A DNA stretch of 64,000 nt. Source: Rugamonas rubra (GTDB lineage Bacteria > Pseudomonadota > Gammaproteobacteria > Burkholderiales > Burkholderiaceae_D). Within the stretch, counting starts at the first letter, position 1. The number at the start of each line of letters is the position of its first letter. Made by a program: the position numbers and the translations under genes. Positions 7,977-15,303 of the stretch are shown piece by piece. The DNA lies in the NCBI RefSeq assembly GCF_900114705.1, contig NZ_FOTW01000022.1, forward strand, positions 56,274 through 120,273, given 5' to 3'. Under the pieces are notes generated by a model. The model had not been told where the DNA came from. It searched no databases and saw nothing but the letters and a program-made list of their open reading frames with translations.

Positions 7977-8738
7977 ATGCCCCAACGCCCCGCAGTTCCC
8001 CGCCTGTCCGACATCGTCGCCAACGACCTAGAAAAACGCATCCTCGAAGGTTCGCTCAAGCCGGGCGACCGGCTCGGCTCCGAGCGCGACCTGGCGCTCG
8101 AACTGGGGGTGTCGCGCCCGTCCCTGCGCGCGGCCATACAGAAGCTGGTGGACAAGGGCCTGTTGACCACGCGCCACGGCGGCGGCACCCATGTGACCGA
8201 CCGGCTGGAGGCGCATTTCGTCGACCCCTGGCAACAGATGCTCAGCGGCCATCCGGCGCTGCAGCGCGACCTGCTCGAATTCCGCCAGATGTTGGAAAGC
8301 CAGGCGGCCTCGCTGGCGGCCGAGCGGGCCACCGAGGCCGACCTCGCCCGCCTCGACGCCGCCTATGCCGAGTTGGAGACGATGTATGCCGACGGCGACC
8401 TCGACTCCTGCATCGGTATCGACGCGGCCTTCCACCAGGTGATCGCCGAGGCGGCGCACAACGCGCTGATCGGTCACCTCAGCGCCAGTTTGATGAAGGT
8501 GCTGCACAGCGATGTGGCGCGCAACCTGGAGCACCTACACGCGCAGCCGCCGCGCTGGGACTGCCTGCAGGCGCAGCACCGGGCGATCTGGCTGGCGATC
8601 CGCGAGCGCAAGCCGGAGGCGGCGGCGCAGGCGGCGCGCCAGCACATCGAGTTCGTGCGCCAGAGCATGGCCGAGAACGCGCAGGAGGACGAGCGGCGTG
8701 GCAGCGCGCTGCGCCGCCTGGGCGAGACTGGCGCCTAA
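7977..8738 (+). CDS. lldR: GntR/FCD-family regulator of lactate utilisation (LldR-like)
   Basis: 253 residues. The N-terminal winged helix-turn-helix (about 10-80) contains LKPGDRLGSERDLALELGVSRPSLRAAI, split here between GDRLGSERDLA and GVSRPSLRAAI. An all-helical FCD ligand-binding domain follows (about 90-230), with DAAFHQVIAEAAHN and the QHRAIWLAI histidine region. FCD members respond to carboxylates such as lactate or pyruvate. The divergent D-lactate operon and two matching operators support a repressor released by lactate. The ATG at 7977 is used because the upstream in-frame GTG lies at the transcription start. The ribosome-binding site is weak, consistent with low expression. Confidence 0.88.
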   Translation: MPQRPAVPRLSDIVANDLEKRILEGSLKPGDRLGSERDLALELGVSRPSLRAAIQKLVDKGLLTTRHGGGTHVTDRLEAHFVDPWQQMLSGHPALQRDLLEFRQMLESQAASLAAERATEADLARLDAAYAELETMYADGDLDSCIGIDAAFHQVIAEAAHNALIGHLSASLMKVLHSDVARNLEHLHAQPPRWDCLQAQHRAIWLAIRERKPEAAAQAARQHIEFVRQSMAENAQEDERRGSALRRLGETGA

Positions 8739-8816
8739 GAGCCGGGCGCCTGACATGGGCGGCCGCGTTGGGCAACGCCGCCGCCGAACCGCCGCTCGCG
8801 CGGCAAACAGCTGGCG

Positions 8817-10601
8817 TTACTTCGGCCAGCGAGCGGAGTAGTTCTGCTTGATGAATTCCGCCACGTCTTCCAGGGCGCCATAGCCTTTGGCCTTGTCGGA
8901 ATCAAACGTGGTGTACATAAAGCCATTCACCCCCGTCACACCATTTTTCTCCGCCTCGCTCAGGCTCTGCATCCAGGCGCGGACGTTGGTCAAGTCCGCC
9001 ACATCGTAGTATCCGGCGATCATCTGCTTGTTGCCGTGTCCGGCGAAGAATTTCAGCGAATCGACGGATTTTCCATCCTTGGGATTGCTCCAGTTGACGA
9101 CGGTGGTGTCGGTATTGAGCCCCTTCCATGAATTCCGCAGATCGCCATTCACCGCCCAATAGACGGGAACGGCGTTCACGTAAGGATCGAACATGTCGTT
9201 CCAAACATACAGCTCCGGTTTGTTGACGCCCGCCGCCAAGGTGTCCTGGTGTTTCTTGAACATATTTGCCAGATACTCGCCGGCGCTGCCGGGAGGGCAG
9301 ACCGGGTCCCAGTTCAGCAAGCGATTCTCGTCGTAGTACAGGAAGAATTTTTTTGGCGAGTCGAGCAGTCCATACACCTTGTCAAAGTACTCCTTTTGAA
9401 TGTCGAAGAAGCTTTGATGGCAGGCGCTCGCCGGAGTGCTCCAGGCCGATGTCATATTCCGGCCGGATTGATACGCGGAGACCCGCAACACGTCGCCCTC
9501 GCGGATGCTGCTTTCTTGCGGCAAGGTGAGGGAGCCGACTTCGACAACATAATCCTTCGATTCGACATACGTGATGCTGCGATCCTCGGACTGCACAATG
9601 ACGGGCAGGGATTTGTCCGTCCGGCGGACGGTATGCGCTAAACCGATTTCATTGATTTCAACGTCGTCCAGCCAGGCTTTGCCCAGTTTGTACTTTCCGT
9701 TCGACCACGAGCCCAGGTAAAACTTGAGTCGGTCAAAGTTGCCGGTGTTGAAGTCGATATCGTATTTCGTCCATTCTTGCGTCGCGGCGAACCCGTTTGG
9801 CTCCTTATTCCATTGCCCTTTGCTATCGGTGCCCCAACCAAGGCCGGCCGACGCATTGCTGTATATTGGCTGACTGGTATCGGCGCCGTGGATCTGGATT
9901 CTCAGCGGGGCATCGTAGTTTTCCGTTTTCACCCAAAATGACATCCGGTAGGCGCTGTGTTTTCTCAGACCGACCAGTTCCCTGTGTATCCTGGCCAAAT
10001 TCGTCGTGCTGGCCTGGGTGAACTTGATGGACCGATTTCCCGTGTGGGCGACGGAGGTGTCAAAACTGACGCCGCCGCTGGCGGTGTCGAACAACTTCCA
10101 AGCGCCGTCGTTGTTTTCGAAACTACTGTCGGTGACAATCGATTGACCAAGCGGGACTGCTTTTCCGTCGTGAACGAGAAATGGTGTTTCCTGCACGGGC
10201 AATGCCTCAACGAGTTGGGGGGCCGCCACGGCGGGGACCTCGGGGCCGCCACCGACGGGAATGAGCTCAATGCCGGTCGACTTCGCAAAATCGACGATCG
10301 CTTTAAAATTGCCGTAGTAGGTCGAGACGGCAGAGCCGGTGCGTTGAATCATCACCCCGTACGAGCCGTAGCCCGACGAGTTCAACGCGATACCGTTGTA
10401 CCCTGCGGCTTTGGCCCGGACGATAATCTCTTTCAGTTTCTGAAAGTCGGCATCCAGCGCCACGTTACCACCGAAGTAGACCCAGCGCTTTTCAAAACAG
10501 TTGACGCAGGATGGAGTCGAACTGTTTTCCGCAAAAGCGCTGTGCGATGTGAGGCTGCTCAAGAGTGTGATGACTGCCAGACTGAGTTTGGAACGGCGCA
10601 T
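8817..10601 (-). CDS. Secreted glycoside-hydrolase-like protein with a jelly-roll insertion
   Basis: 594 residues with a clean signal peptide ending AFA-EN. The N-terminal part (about 35-125) looks like the start of a TIM barrel (KRWVYFGGNVALDADF, AAGYNGIALNSSG). It is interrupted by a carbohydrate-binding-like beta domain (about 155-320; DSSFENNDGAWKLFD, AHTGNRSIKFTQ, YRMSFWVKT). The barrel then resumes with FFLYYDENRLLNWDP and YVWNDMFDP, whose acidic residues are candidate catalytic groups. Base composition is visibly less GC-rich than the flanks, with AT-rich codons, which suggests recent acquisition. It is a single gene between hairpin-free gaps. The family and substrate are not recognised; a polysaccharide-acting enzyme is an inference. 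Confidence 0.72.
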   Translation of the reverse strand: MRRSKLSLAVITLLSSLTSHSAFAENSSTPSCVNCFEKRWVYFGGNVALDADFQKLKEIIVRAKAAGYNGIALNSSGYGSYGVMIQRTGSAVSTYYGNFKAIVDFAKSTGIELIPVGGGPEVPAVAAPQLVEALPVQETPFLVHDGKAVPLGQSIVTDSSFENNDGAWKLFDTASGGVSFDTSVAHTGNRSIKFTQASTTNLARIHRELVGLRKHSAYRMSFWVKTENYDAPLRIQIHGADTSQPIYSNASAGLGWGTDSKGQWNKEPNGFAATQEWTKYDIDFNTGNFDRLKFYLGSWSNGKYKLGKAWLDDVEINEIGLAHTVRRTDKSLPVIVQSEDRSITYVESKDYVVEVGSLTLPQESSIREGDVLRVSAYQSGRNMTSAWSTPASACHQSFFDIQKEYFDKVYGLLDSPKKFFLYYDENRLLNWDPVCPPGSAGEYLANMFKKHQDTLAAGVNKPELYVWNDMFDPYVNAVPVYWAVNGDLRNSWKGLNTDTTVVNWSNPKDGKSVDSLKFFAGHGNKQMIAGYYDVADLTNVRAWMQSLSEAEKNGVTGVNGFMYTTFDSDKAKGYGALEDVAEFIKQNYSARWPK

Positions 10602-10674
10602 GTTGAACTTTCATTTCATTGTTGGAAATGATATCAAACTAAAATTGTTTCCTCTTTACTAATCGATGCGTGTC

Positions 10675-11676
10675 TCAGGCCACCACGTTGTTCGGCCGTC
10701 CCGCCGCCCACGCCTCGATGTTGTCGACCAGCTGGTCGGCCAGCGCCTGCATGGCCTGGCCGCTGGCCCAGGCGTTGTGCGGCGTCAGGATGAAGTTGGG
10801 CAGGCGCAGATTGAGCAGCGGATTGTCGGCCGGCGGCGGCTCCTGCGTCAGCACGTCGAAGCCGGCGCCGGCTATCACACCGCCCTCCAGCGCCACGGCC
10901 AGCGCCGCCTCGTCGACCAAGCCGCCGCGCGCGGTGTTGATCAGCAGCGCGCCGCGCTTCATGCGCGCCAGCTCGGGCGCGGCGATCATGTTGCGCGTCT
11001 TGTCGTTGAGCGGCAGGTGCAGGCTGATCACGTCGGACGTCTCCAACAGTTCGTCCCAACCCACCTGGCGCACCTCGGCGTCGTCGATCGGCGAGCGGGT
11101 GTGCACGATCACGTTCATGCCGAAGGCGCGCGCCAACCGCGCCGTCGCCTGGCCCAGCGCGCCGTAGCCGACCAGGCCCAGCGTGCTGCCGGCCAGGTCG
11201 GCGATGGGATGCTCGAACAAACAGAAGCGGCTCGAACGCTGCCACAGGCCCGCCTCGACGTCGGCGCGGTAGGCCAGCAGGTTGCGCCGCAGCGCCAGGA
11301 TCAGCGCGAAGGTGTGCTCGGGCAGCGTGTGCACGGCGTAGTTGCGGATATTGCAGACGGCGATGCCGCGCGCCCGGCAGGCCGCCAGGTCGATCACGTC
11401 GGTGCCGGTGGCGGCGACGGCGATCAGCTTCAGCTTCGGCAGCTGGGCCAGCGCGGCCTCGCGCAGCGGCACCTTGTTGGTGATGGCGATGCTGGCACCG
11501 CGCAGGCGCGCGACCACGCCGGCCGGGTCGGTGGCGTCGAGCGCGGCGTCGCTGCTCGCGCTAGTGCTTGCGCTCGGATACTCGCTCCAGCGGTGGGCGA
11601 AGGCCGGCGCGCGCAGCGTGGCGACCAGGCTGGCGCGGTCGAGGAAGACGATGTGGTGGGCAAGCGCGGCGTTCAT
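10675..11676 (-). CDS. D-isomer-specific 2-hydroxyacid dehydrogenase (glycerate dehydrogenase-like)
   Basis: 333 residues. The NAD-binding loop is GLVGYGALGQ, and the catalytic Arg, Glu and His of the family are in NTARGGLVDE, FDVLTQEPP and LTPHNAWAS. CNIRNYAVHTLPEHTFALIL resembles glycerate/hydroxypyruvate reductases. It interconverts a 2-ketoacid and a D-2-hydroxyacid with NAD(P)H in the cytoplasm; the exact substrate cannot be read from sequence. The ATG at 11676 overlaps the stop of the LysR gene as ATGA, so the two are coupled in one transcript, and the longer upstream frame is discarded. Confidence 0.88.
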   Translation of the reverse strand: MNAALAHHIVFLDRASLVATLRAPAFAHRWSEYPSASTSASSDAALDATDPAGVVARLRGASIAITNKVPLREAALAQLPKLKLIAVAATGTDVIDLAACRARGIAVCNIRNYAVHTLPEHTFALILALRRNLLAYRADVEAGLWQRSSRFCLFEHPIADLAGSTLGLVGYGALGQATARLARAFGMNVIVHTRSPIDDAEVRQVGWDELLETSDVISLHLPLNDKTRNMIAAPELARMKRGALLINTARGGLVDEAALAVALEGGVIAGAGFDVLTQEPPPADNPLLNLRLPNFILTPHNAWASGQAMQALADQLVDNIEAWAAGRPNNVVA

Positions 11677-12623
11677 ATGGCGACCTCGAAGGTGGTGGGG
11701 CGCGCCGATGCCTTGGGCAGGCGCATGCCGGGGTGGTTGGAAAACAGTTCGGCGACCCATTCGACGAACACCCGCACCTTGGCCGACAGGTGGCGGTTCT
11801 GCGGATACACCACGTGCACCGGCAGCGGTTCGGAGGTCCAGTCGGGCAGCAGCAGCTCAAGCCGGCCGTCGGCCAGCATCGGCTCGAGCAGGAAGTTGGT
11901 CATCTGCAGAATGCCCAGGCCGGCCAGGCCGGCGGCCAGGTAGGCGTTGGAGTCGTTCAGGGCGATGCGGCCGGGCAGGGGGATGCGGTACTGCTCGCCG
12001 TCGCGGGCGAAGTCCCAGTCGAAGATCTTGCCGGTGCGCGCAGAGAAGTAGTTGATGCACTGGTGGCGTTCCAAATCGCTCGGATGGGTCGGCCGGCCGA
12101 AGCGCGCCAAATAGGCCGGCGCGGCGCAGGTGACGAAGTGGATGATGCCGACCCGCCGCGCGATCAGGCTGGAGTCGATCAGCGCGCCGCCGCGCACGGC
12201 GCAGTCGACGCCTTCCTCGATCAGGTCGACGGTGCGGTCGCTGCAACCGAGTTCCAGCGTGATGTCCGGGTAGCGGGCGAAAAAGTCGGGCAGGGCGGGG
12301 ATCAAAATGTCGCCGGCCAGGCCGGTGGGCGCGTCGACGCGCAGCCGGCCGCTCGGGCTCAGGCGGGTGCGCGACAGCGACTCCTCGGCCTCGCGCACGT
12401 CCGACAGGATGCGCAGGCAGCGCTCGTAATAGGCGGCGCCGTCGGAGGTGACGCTGACCATGCGCGTGGTCCGGTGCAGCAGCTTGACCGCCAGCGCCGC
12501 CTCCAGCGCCTGGATCAGGGTCGACACGGTGGCCTTGGGCAGCTGCATGTTTTCGGCCGCGCGGGTGAAGCCGCCGGAGTCGACCACCTGCACAAACACT
12601 TCCATCGCTTGTAGTTTATTCAT
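11673..12623 (-). CDS. LysR-family transcriptional regulator
   Basis: 316 residues. The N-terminal helix-turn-helix (AMEVFVQVVDSGGFTRAAE, KATVSTLIQALE) occupies about 1-60 and the effector-binding domain follows (SGRLRVDAPTGLAGD at about 90). It is coupled by a 4-base overlap to the hydroxyacid dehydrogenase and is divergent from a small protein, an esterase-like gene and an RND pump. LysR genes usually control their divergent neighbours, as MexT does for MexEF-OprN, so control of the pump is plausible but inferred. An inverted repeat at 12635-12656 lies just before its start. Confidence 0.88.
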   Translation of the reverse strand: MNKLQAMEVFVQVVDSGGFTRAAENMQLPKATVSTLIQALEAALAVKLLHRTTRMVSVTSDGAAYYERCLRILSDVREAEESLSRTRLSPSGRLRVDAPTGLAGDILIPALPDFFARYPDITLELGCSDRTVDLIEEGVDCAVRGGALIDSSLIARRVGIIHFVTCAAPAYLARFGRPTHPSDLERHQCINYFSARTGKIFDWDFARDGEQYRIPLPGRIALNDSNAYLAAGLAGLGILQMTNFLLEPMLADGRLELLLPDWTSEPLPVHVVYPQNRHLSAKVRVFVEWVAELFSNHPGMRLPKASARPTTFEVAI

Positions 12624-12634
12624 CTTTCATCCTC

Positions 12635-12656
12635 ATTGTTCGGATTCCTGAACAAT
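12635..12656. promoter_or_regulatory. Inverted repeat in the LysR divergent region
   Basis: ATTGTTC (12635-12641) and GAACAAT (12650-12656) flank eight bases, 12 bases upstream of the LysR start codon and 122 before the rightward gene. The size and spacing fit a LysR-type binding site (T-N11-A within dyad symmetry). Assignment to this regulator is inferred from position. Confidence 0.55.
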
Positions 12657-12778
12657 CAATTCGATTTTACACTCTTTATCTGATTGTAGATCAAGTCTAT
12701 GATTGCTGTACTGCAGCATGGGTTCAACAGGAATCCAAGCAGCTCCGGCAGTTCGCCGTTCACTGGAAGGGAAATATC

Positions 12779-13003
12779 ATGGCATATCGAGATGGATTCT
12801 TTGCGACGATCGCGCTTGCGCTCAGTTCGGTCGCCTTGGCCAGCATCGTGTATACGGACGAGTATTCGCACGCGGCGCAAGCCGAGGCGAACGGCTACCG
12901 TGCCCTGGCCCTCCAGGTGAGCAGCGACAGCAGCCTGGCTTGTGTCGACGAGTTCGAGTCGACCGCCGGCGTGCCCGCCGCCAAGCAGACGGCGGTGCGC
13001 TAA
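12779..13003 (+). CDS. Small single-pass membrane or exported protein of unknown function
   Basis: 74 residues. A hydrophobic segment at about 7-25 (FFATIALALSSVALASIVY) is followed by an Ala-rich polar tail with one cysteine (SLACVDEF). A strong GGAAGGGA site precedes the ATG. Its TAA stop shares bases with the next ATG (TAATG), so translation of the esterase-like gene is probably coupled to it. The hydrophobic segment could be an uncleaved anchor or a signal peptide with cleavage near SHA-AQA. No family is recognised. Confidence 0.7.
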   Translation: MAYRDGFFATIALALSSVALASIVYTDEYSHAAQAEANGYRALALQVSSDSSLACVDEFESTAGVPAAKQTAVR

Positions 13004-13869
13004 TGAGCGAACCGCTGGCGCAGCCAGTCGAGCAGTGGCCGTTGGCCGCCGACCTGAAGATTCGCAACCTGTCGGTCAACGGCGCGCAGACGGCACTGCC
13101 GGCGCGGCTGTACTCGCACGGCGAGACCGCCAAGCGCGACTCGCTGATCGTCTTCTTCCACGCCGGCGGCTTCGTCGGCGGCGATCTGGAAGACGCCGAC
13201 ATGTTCCTGCGCCATCTGGTGAGCTGCAACGCAGACCAGTTAGTGCTGGCCTCCAGCTACACGCTGGCTGGGGTCAGCCCGTTTCCCGCCGCAGTCGAGG
13301 ACGCCCATGCCGTCCTGCTGTGGGCCAAGAAGTACAAGAGCAAGCTCGGGTGGAGCGGCAAGCAGTTGATCGTCGCCGGCATCGAGGCCGGCGCCAATCT
13401 GGCGGCCGTGTGCACGCTGATGGCGCGCGACCGGGGCGGCCCGGCGCTGGCCGGCCAGATCCTGATCATGCCGATGCTCGATCCCGGCCTGACCAGTTGC
13501 TCGATGCGCGAGCTGCCATCGGCGCGCGAGATGGTCGAGGTGGCCGACGCCTGCGCCGCCGGCTATCGCGGCTACCTGCCGAACGCGGCCGACCGGACCC
13601 ATCCGTACGCCTCGCCGCTGCAGTCGAGTCGATTGAAGAACCTGCCGCCGGCGCTGATCCTGTCGGCGGAGGACGACCCCTTGCGGGACGAAGCAGAACA
13701 ATATGGCAGTAAGTTGATCGCCTGTGGCGTCAAGACCACCGTCAGCCGGCTGCCGCCCGCCCCCCTGCAGGAACCGGGGGCACGCAACGAATGCGCCTGC
13801 AAAGTCATCGCGCTCGGAGAAATCGCCGGCTTCATGGCTAGCCTGGATAGGCCGGAGTCGCCGGCCTGA
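13003..13869 (+). CDS. Alpha/beta-hydrolase-fold protein lacking catalytic Ser and His (pseudo-esterase)
   Basis: 288 residues of the hormone-sensitive-lipase/acetyl-esterase type. The oxyanion motif HGGG appears as HAGG (His53). The nucleophile elbow, normally GDSAGG, reads GIEAGA, with Glu128 in the serine position. The acid-loop DDP (224-225) is retained, but no histidine follows in the C-terminal 60 residues, where the third triad member belongs. Hydrolysis by the usual mechanism is therefore unlikely. The frame is intact with normal codon use, so this is a pseudoenzyme rather than a decayed gene. It is coupled to the preceding small membrane protein by TAATG and is followed after 166 bases by an RND pump. 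A binding or sensing role is speculation. Confidence 0.8.
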   Translation: MSEPLAQPVEQWPLAADLKIRNLSVNGAQTALPARLYSHGETAKRDSLIVFFHAGGFVGGDLEDADMFLRHLVSCNADQLVLASSYTLAGVSPFPAAVEDAHAVLLWAKKYKSKLGWSGKQLIVAGIEAGANLAAVCTLMARDRGGPALAGQILIMPMLDPGLTSCSMRELPSAREMVEVADACAAGYRGYLPNAADRTHPYASPLQSSRLKNLPPALILSAEDDPLRDEAEQYGSKLIACGVKTTVSRLPPAPLQEPGARNECACKVIALGEIAGFMASLDRPESPA

Positions 13870-13888
13870 CAGGGTTTCCCACCCCTTC

Positions 13889-13918
13889 AGCAGTAATCCG
13901 CAGTAAGCCGCAGTAACG
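13889..13918. repeat. Three 10-bp direct repeats (GCAGTAAnCC) one helical turn apart
   Basis: GCAGTAA occurs three times in immediate succession with a 10-base period just after the pseudo-esterase stop. Repeats on one face of the helix can be protein-binding sites; they could equally be slippage products. Confidence 0.55.
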
Positions 13919-13928
13919 AGTAGAACGA

Positions 13929-13948
13929 CGCCACCAGCCCTGGTGGCG
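13929..13948. terminator. Hairpin between the pseudo-esterase and the RND operon
   Basis: CGCCACCAG (13929-13937) pairs with CTGGTGGCG (13940-13948) around CC. No T-run follows, so it is a weak terminator at best and may allow read-through into the pump genes. Confidence 0.4.
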
Positions 13949-14035
13949 CCGCAGGACCGTGCTTTCTCGAAATTTTCGCCGAGTGGGCCGGGCTCGCCAT
14001 CTTTATTAAATATTTTCATACAAAAAGGAATCAAC

Positions 14036-15298
14036 ATGAAAAACATTAAACAATTGACCGTCGCGGCAAGGCCTTTGGCCGCCGCCATGGCGCTGGCGGG
14101 ACTGGCCGCATTCGGCCTTTCGGGTTGCGACACGGCCACCGGCAAAACGGCGGAAGCGCCGGCCGCCGGCGGTCCGCCGATCTCCGCCGCCGTGGTGGTG
14201 GAAAAGCAGATCACCGAAACGCAGGAGTTCTCCGGCCGCATCGAAGCCGTTGAACGGGTCGAGATCCGTTCGCGCGTCAGCGGCTTCATCACCGCCGTCA
14301 ACTTCAAGCCGGGCAGCGAAGTCAAAAAGGGCGACGTGTTGTTCGTCATCGATCCGCGTCCCTACCAGGCCGAGATGAACCGCGCCGAGGCGGCCGCCTC
14401 CTCGGCCCGCGCCAAGGCCGACCTGGCCAAGCTGGAGCTGTCGCGCGCCGAGAAGCTGTTGGCCGACAAAGCCATCGCCCAGCGCGAGTACGACGAGAAG
14501 GCCTCCGGCCTGAAGGAGCTCGACGCCAACGCCCGCGCCGCCTCGGCCCAGTTCGAAGCGGCCAAGCTGAACCTGAACTACACCCAGGTGCAGTCGCCCA
14601 TCAACGGCCGCGTCAGCAAGGCCGAGATCACCGTCGGCAACCTGATCGACGGCGCCGCCATCCTCACCTCGGTGGTCTCGACCGACCGCATCTACGCCAG
14701 CTTCGAGGGCGACGAGGACACCTTCCTGCGCGTCGGCGCCCAGTCGCACAAGGGCGAGGCGGTGATCGTCAAGGTTGGCCTGGCCAACGAGAGCGGCTAC
14801 CCGCACGAGGGCAAGCTCGACTTCGTCGACAACCAGCTCGACCCGCAGACCGGCAGCGTGCGCATGCGCGCCACCTTCGCCAACGTCGACAACGCGCTGG
14901 TGCCGGGCCTGTTCGCCCGCGTCCAACTGGGCGCCGGCAACGGCGGCAAGGAGGTCACCAGCGCGCTGATGATCAACGAGCGCGCCGTCGGCACCGACCA
15001 GAACCGCAAGTTCGTCTTCGTCGTCGGCGCCGACGGCAAGGCCGAGTACCGTCCGGTCAAACTGGGCCAGACCATCGAGGGCATGCGCGTGGTGCGCGAG
15101 GGCCTGAAGGCCGGCGAGAAGATCGTCGTCAACGGCCTGCAGCGGGTGCGCCCCGGCGCCCCCGTCACGGCGCAAACCGTGGCCATGGATTTCGATCCGG
15201 CCGCCCCCGCCACCACGCCGGATAGCAAGCCCGCCGCCAAAACCGAGGCGAAAGACGCCAAGGTCGCGGCCAAGGCGGCGACGACCACCAAGGAATAA
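14036..15298 (+). CDS. mexE: RND efflux periplasmic adaptor lipoprotein (MexE-like)
   Basis: 420 residues. The signal peptide ends in the lipobox LSGC (lipidated Cys31), so the protein is anchored to the inner membrane from the periplasm. The order is typical of membrane-fusion proteins: barrel-sandwich half (VEIRSRVSGFITAVNFKPGS), alpha-helical hairpin (about 100-165), second lipoyl half (YTQVQSPINGRVSKAEITVG), then beta-barrel and membrane-proximal domains. The C-terminus is an Ala/Lys/Thr-rich tail. The ATG at 14036 follows AAAAAGGA. Its stop is 5 bases before the permease start, so adaptor, permease and outer-membrane channel form one operon. Confidence 0.92.
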   Translation: MKNIKQLTVAARPLAAAMALAGLAAFGLSGCDTATGKTAEAPAAGGPPISAAVVVEKQITETQEFSGRIEAVERVEIRSRVSGFITAVNFKPGSEVKKGDVLFVIDPRPYQAEMNRAEAAASSARAKADLAKLELSRAEKLLADKAIAQREYDEKASGLKELDANARAASAQFEAAKLNLNYTQVQSPINGRVSKAEITVGNLIDGAAILTSVVSTDRIYASFEGDEDTFLRVGAQSHKGEAVIVKVGLANESGYPHEGKLDFVDNQLDPQTGSVRMRATFANVDNALVPGLFARVQLGAGNGGKEVTSALMINERAVGTDQNRKFVFVVGADGKAEYRPVKLGQTIEGMRVVREGLKAGEKIVVNGLQRVRPGAPVTAQTVAMDFDPAAPATTPDSKPAAKTEAKDAKVAAKAATTTKE

Positions 15299-15303
15299 AC
15301 ACC

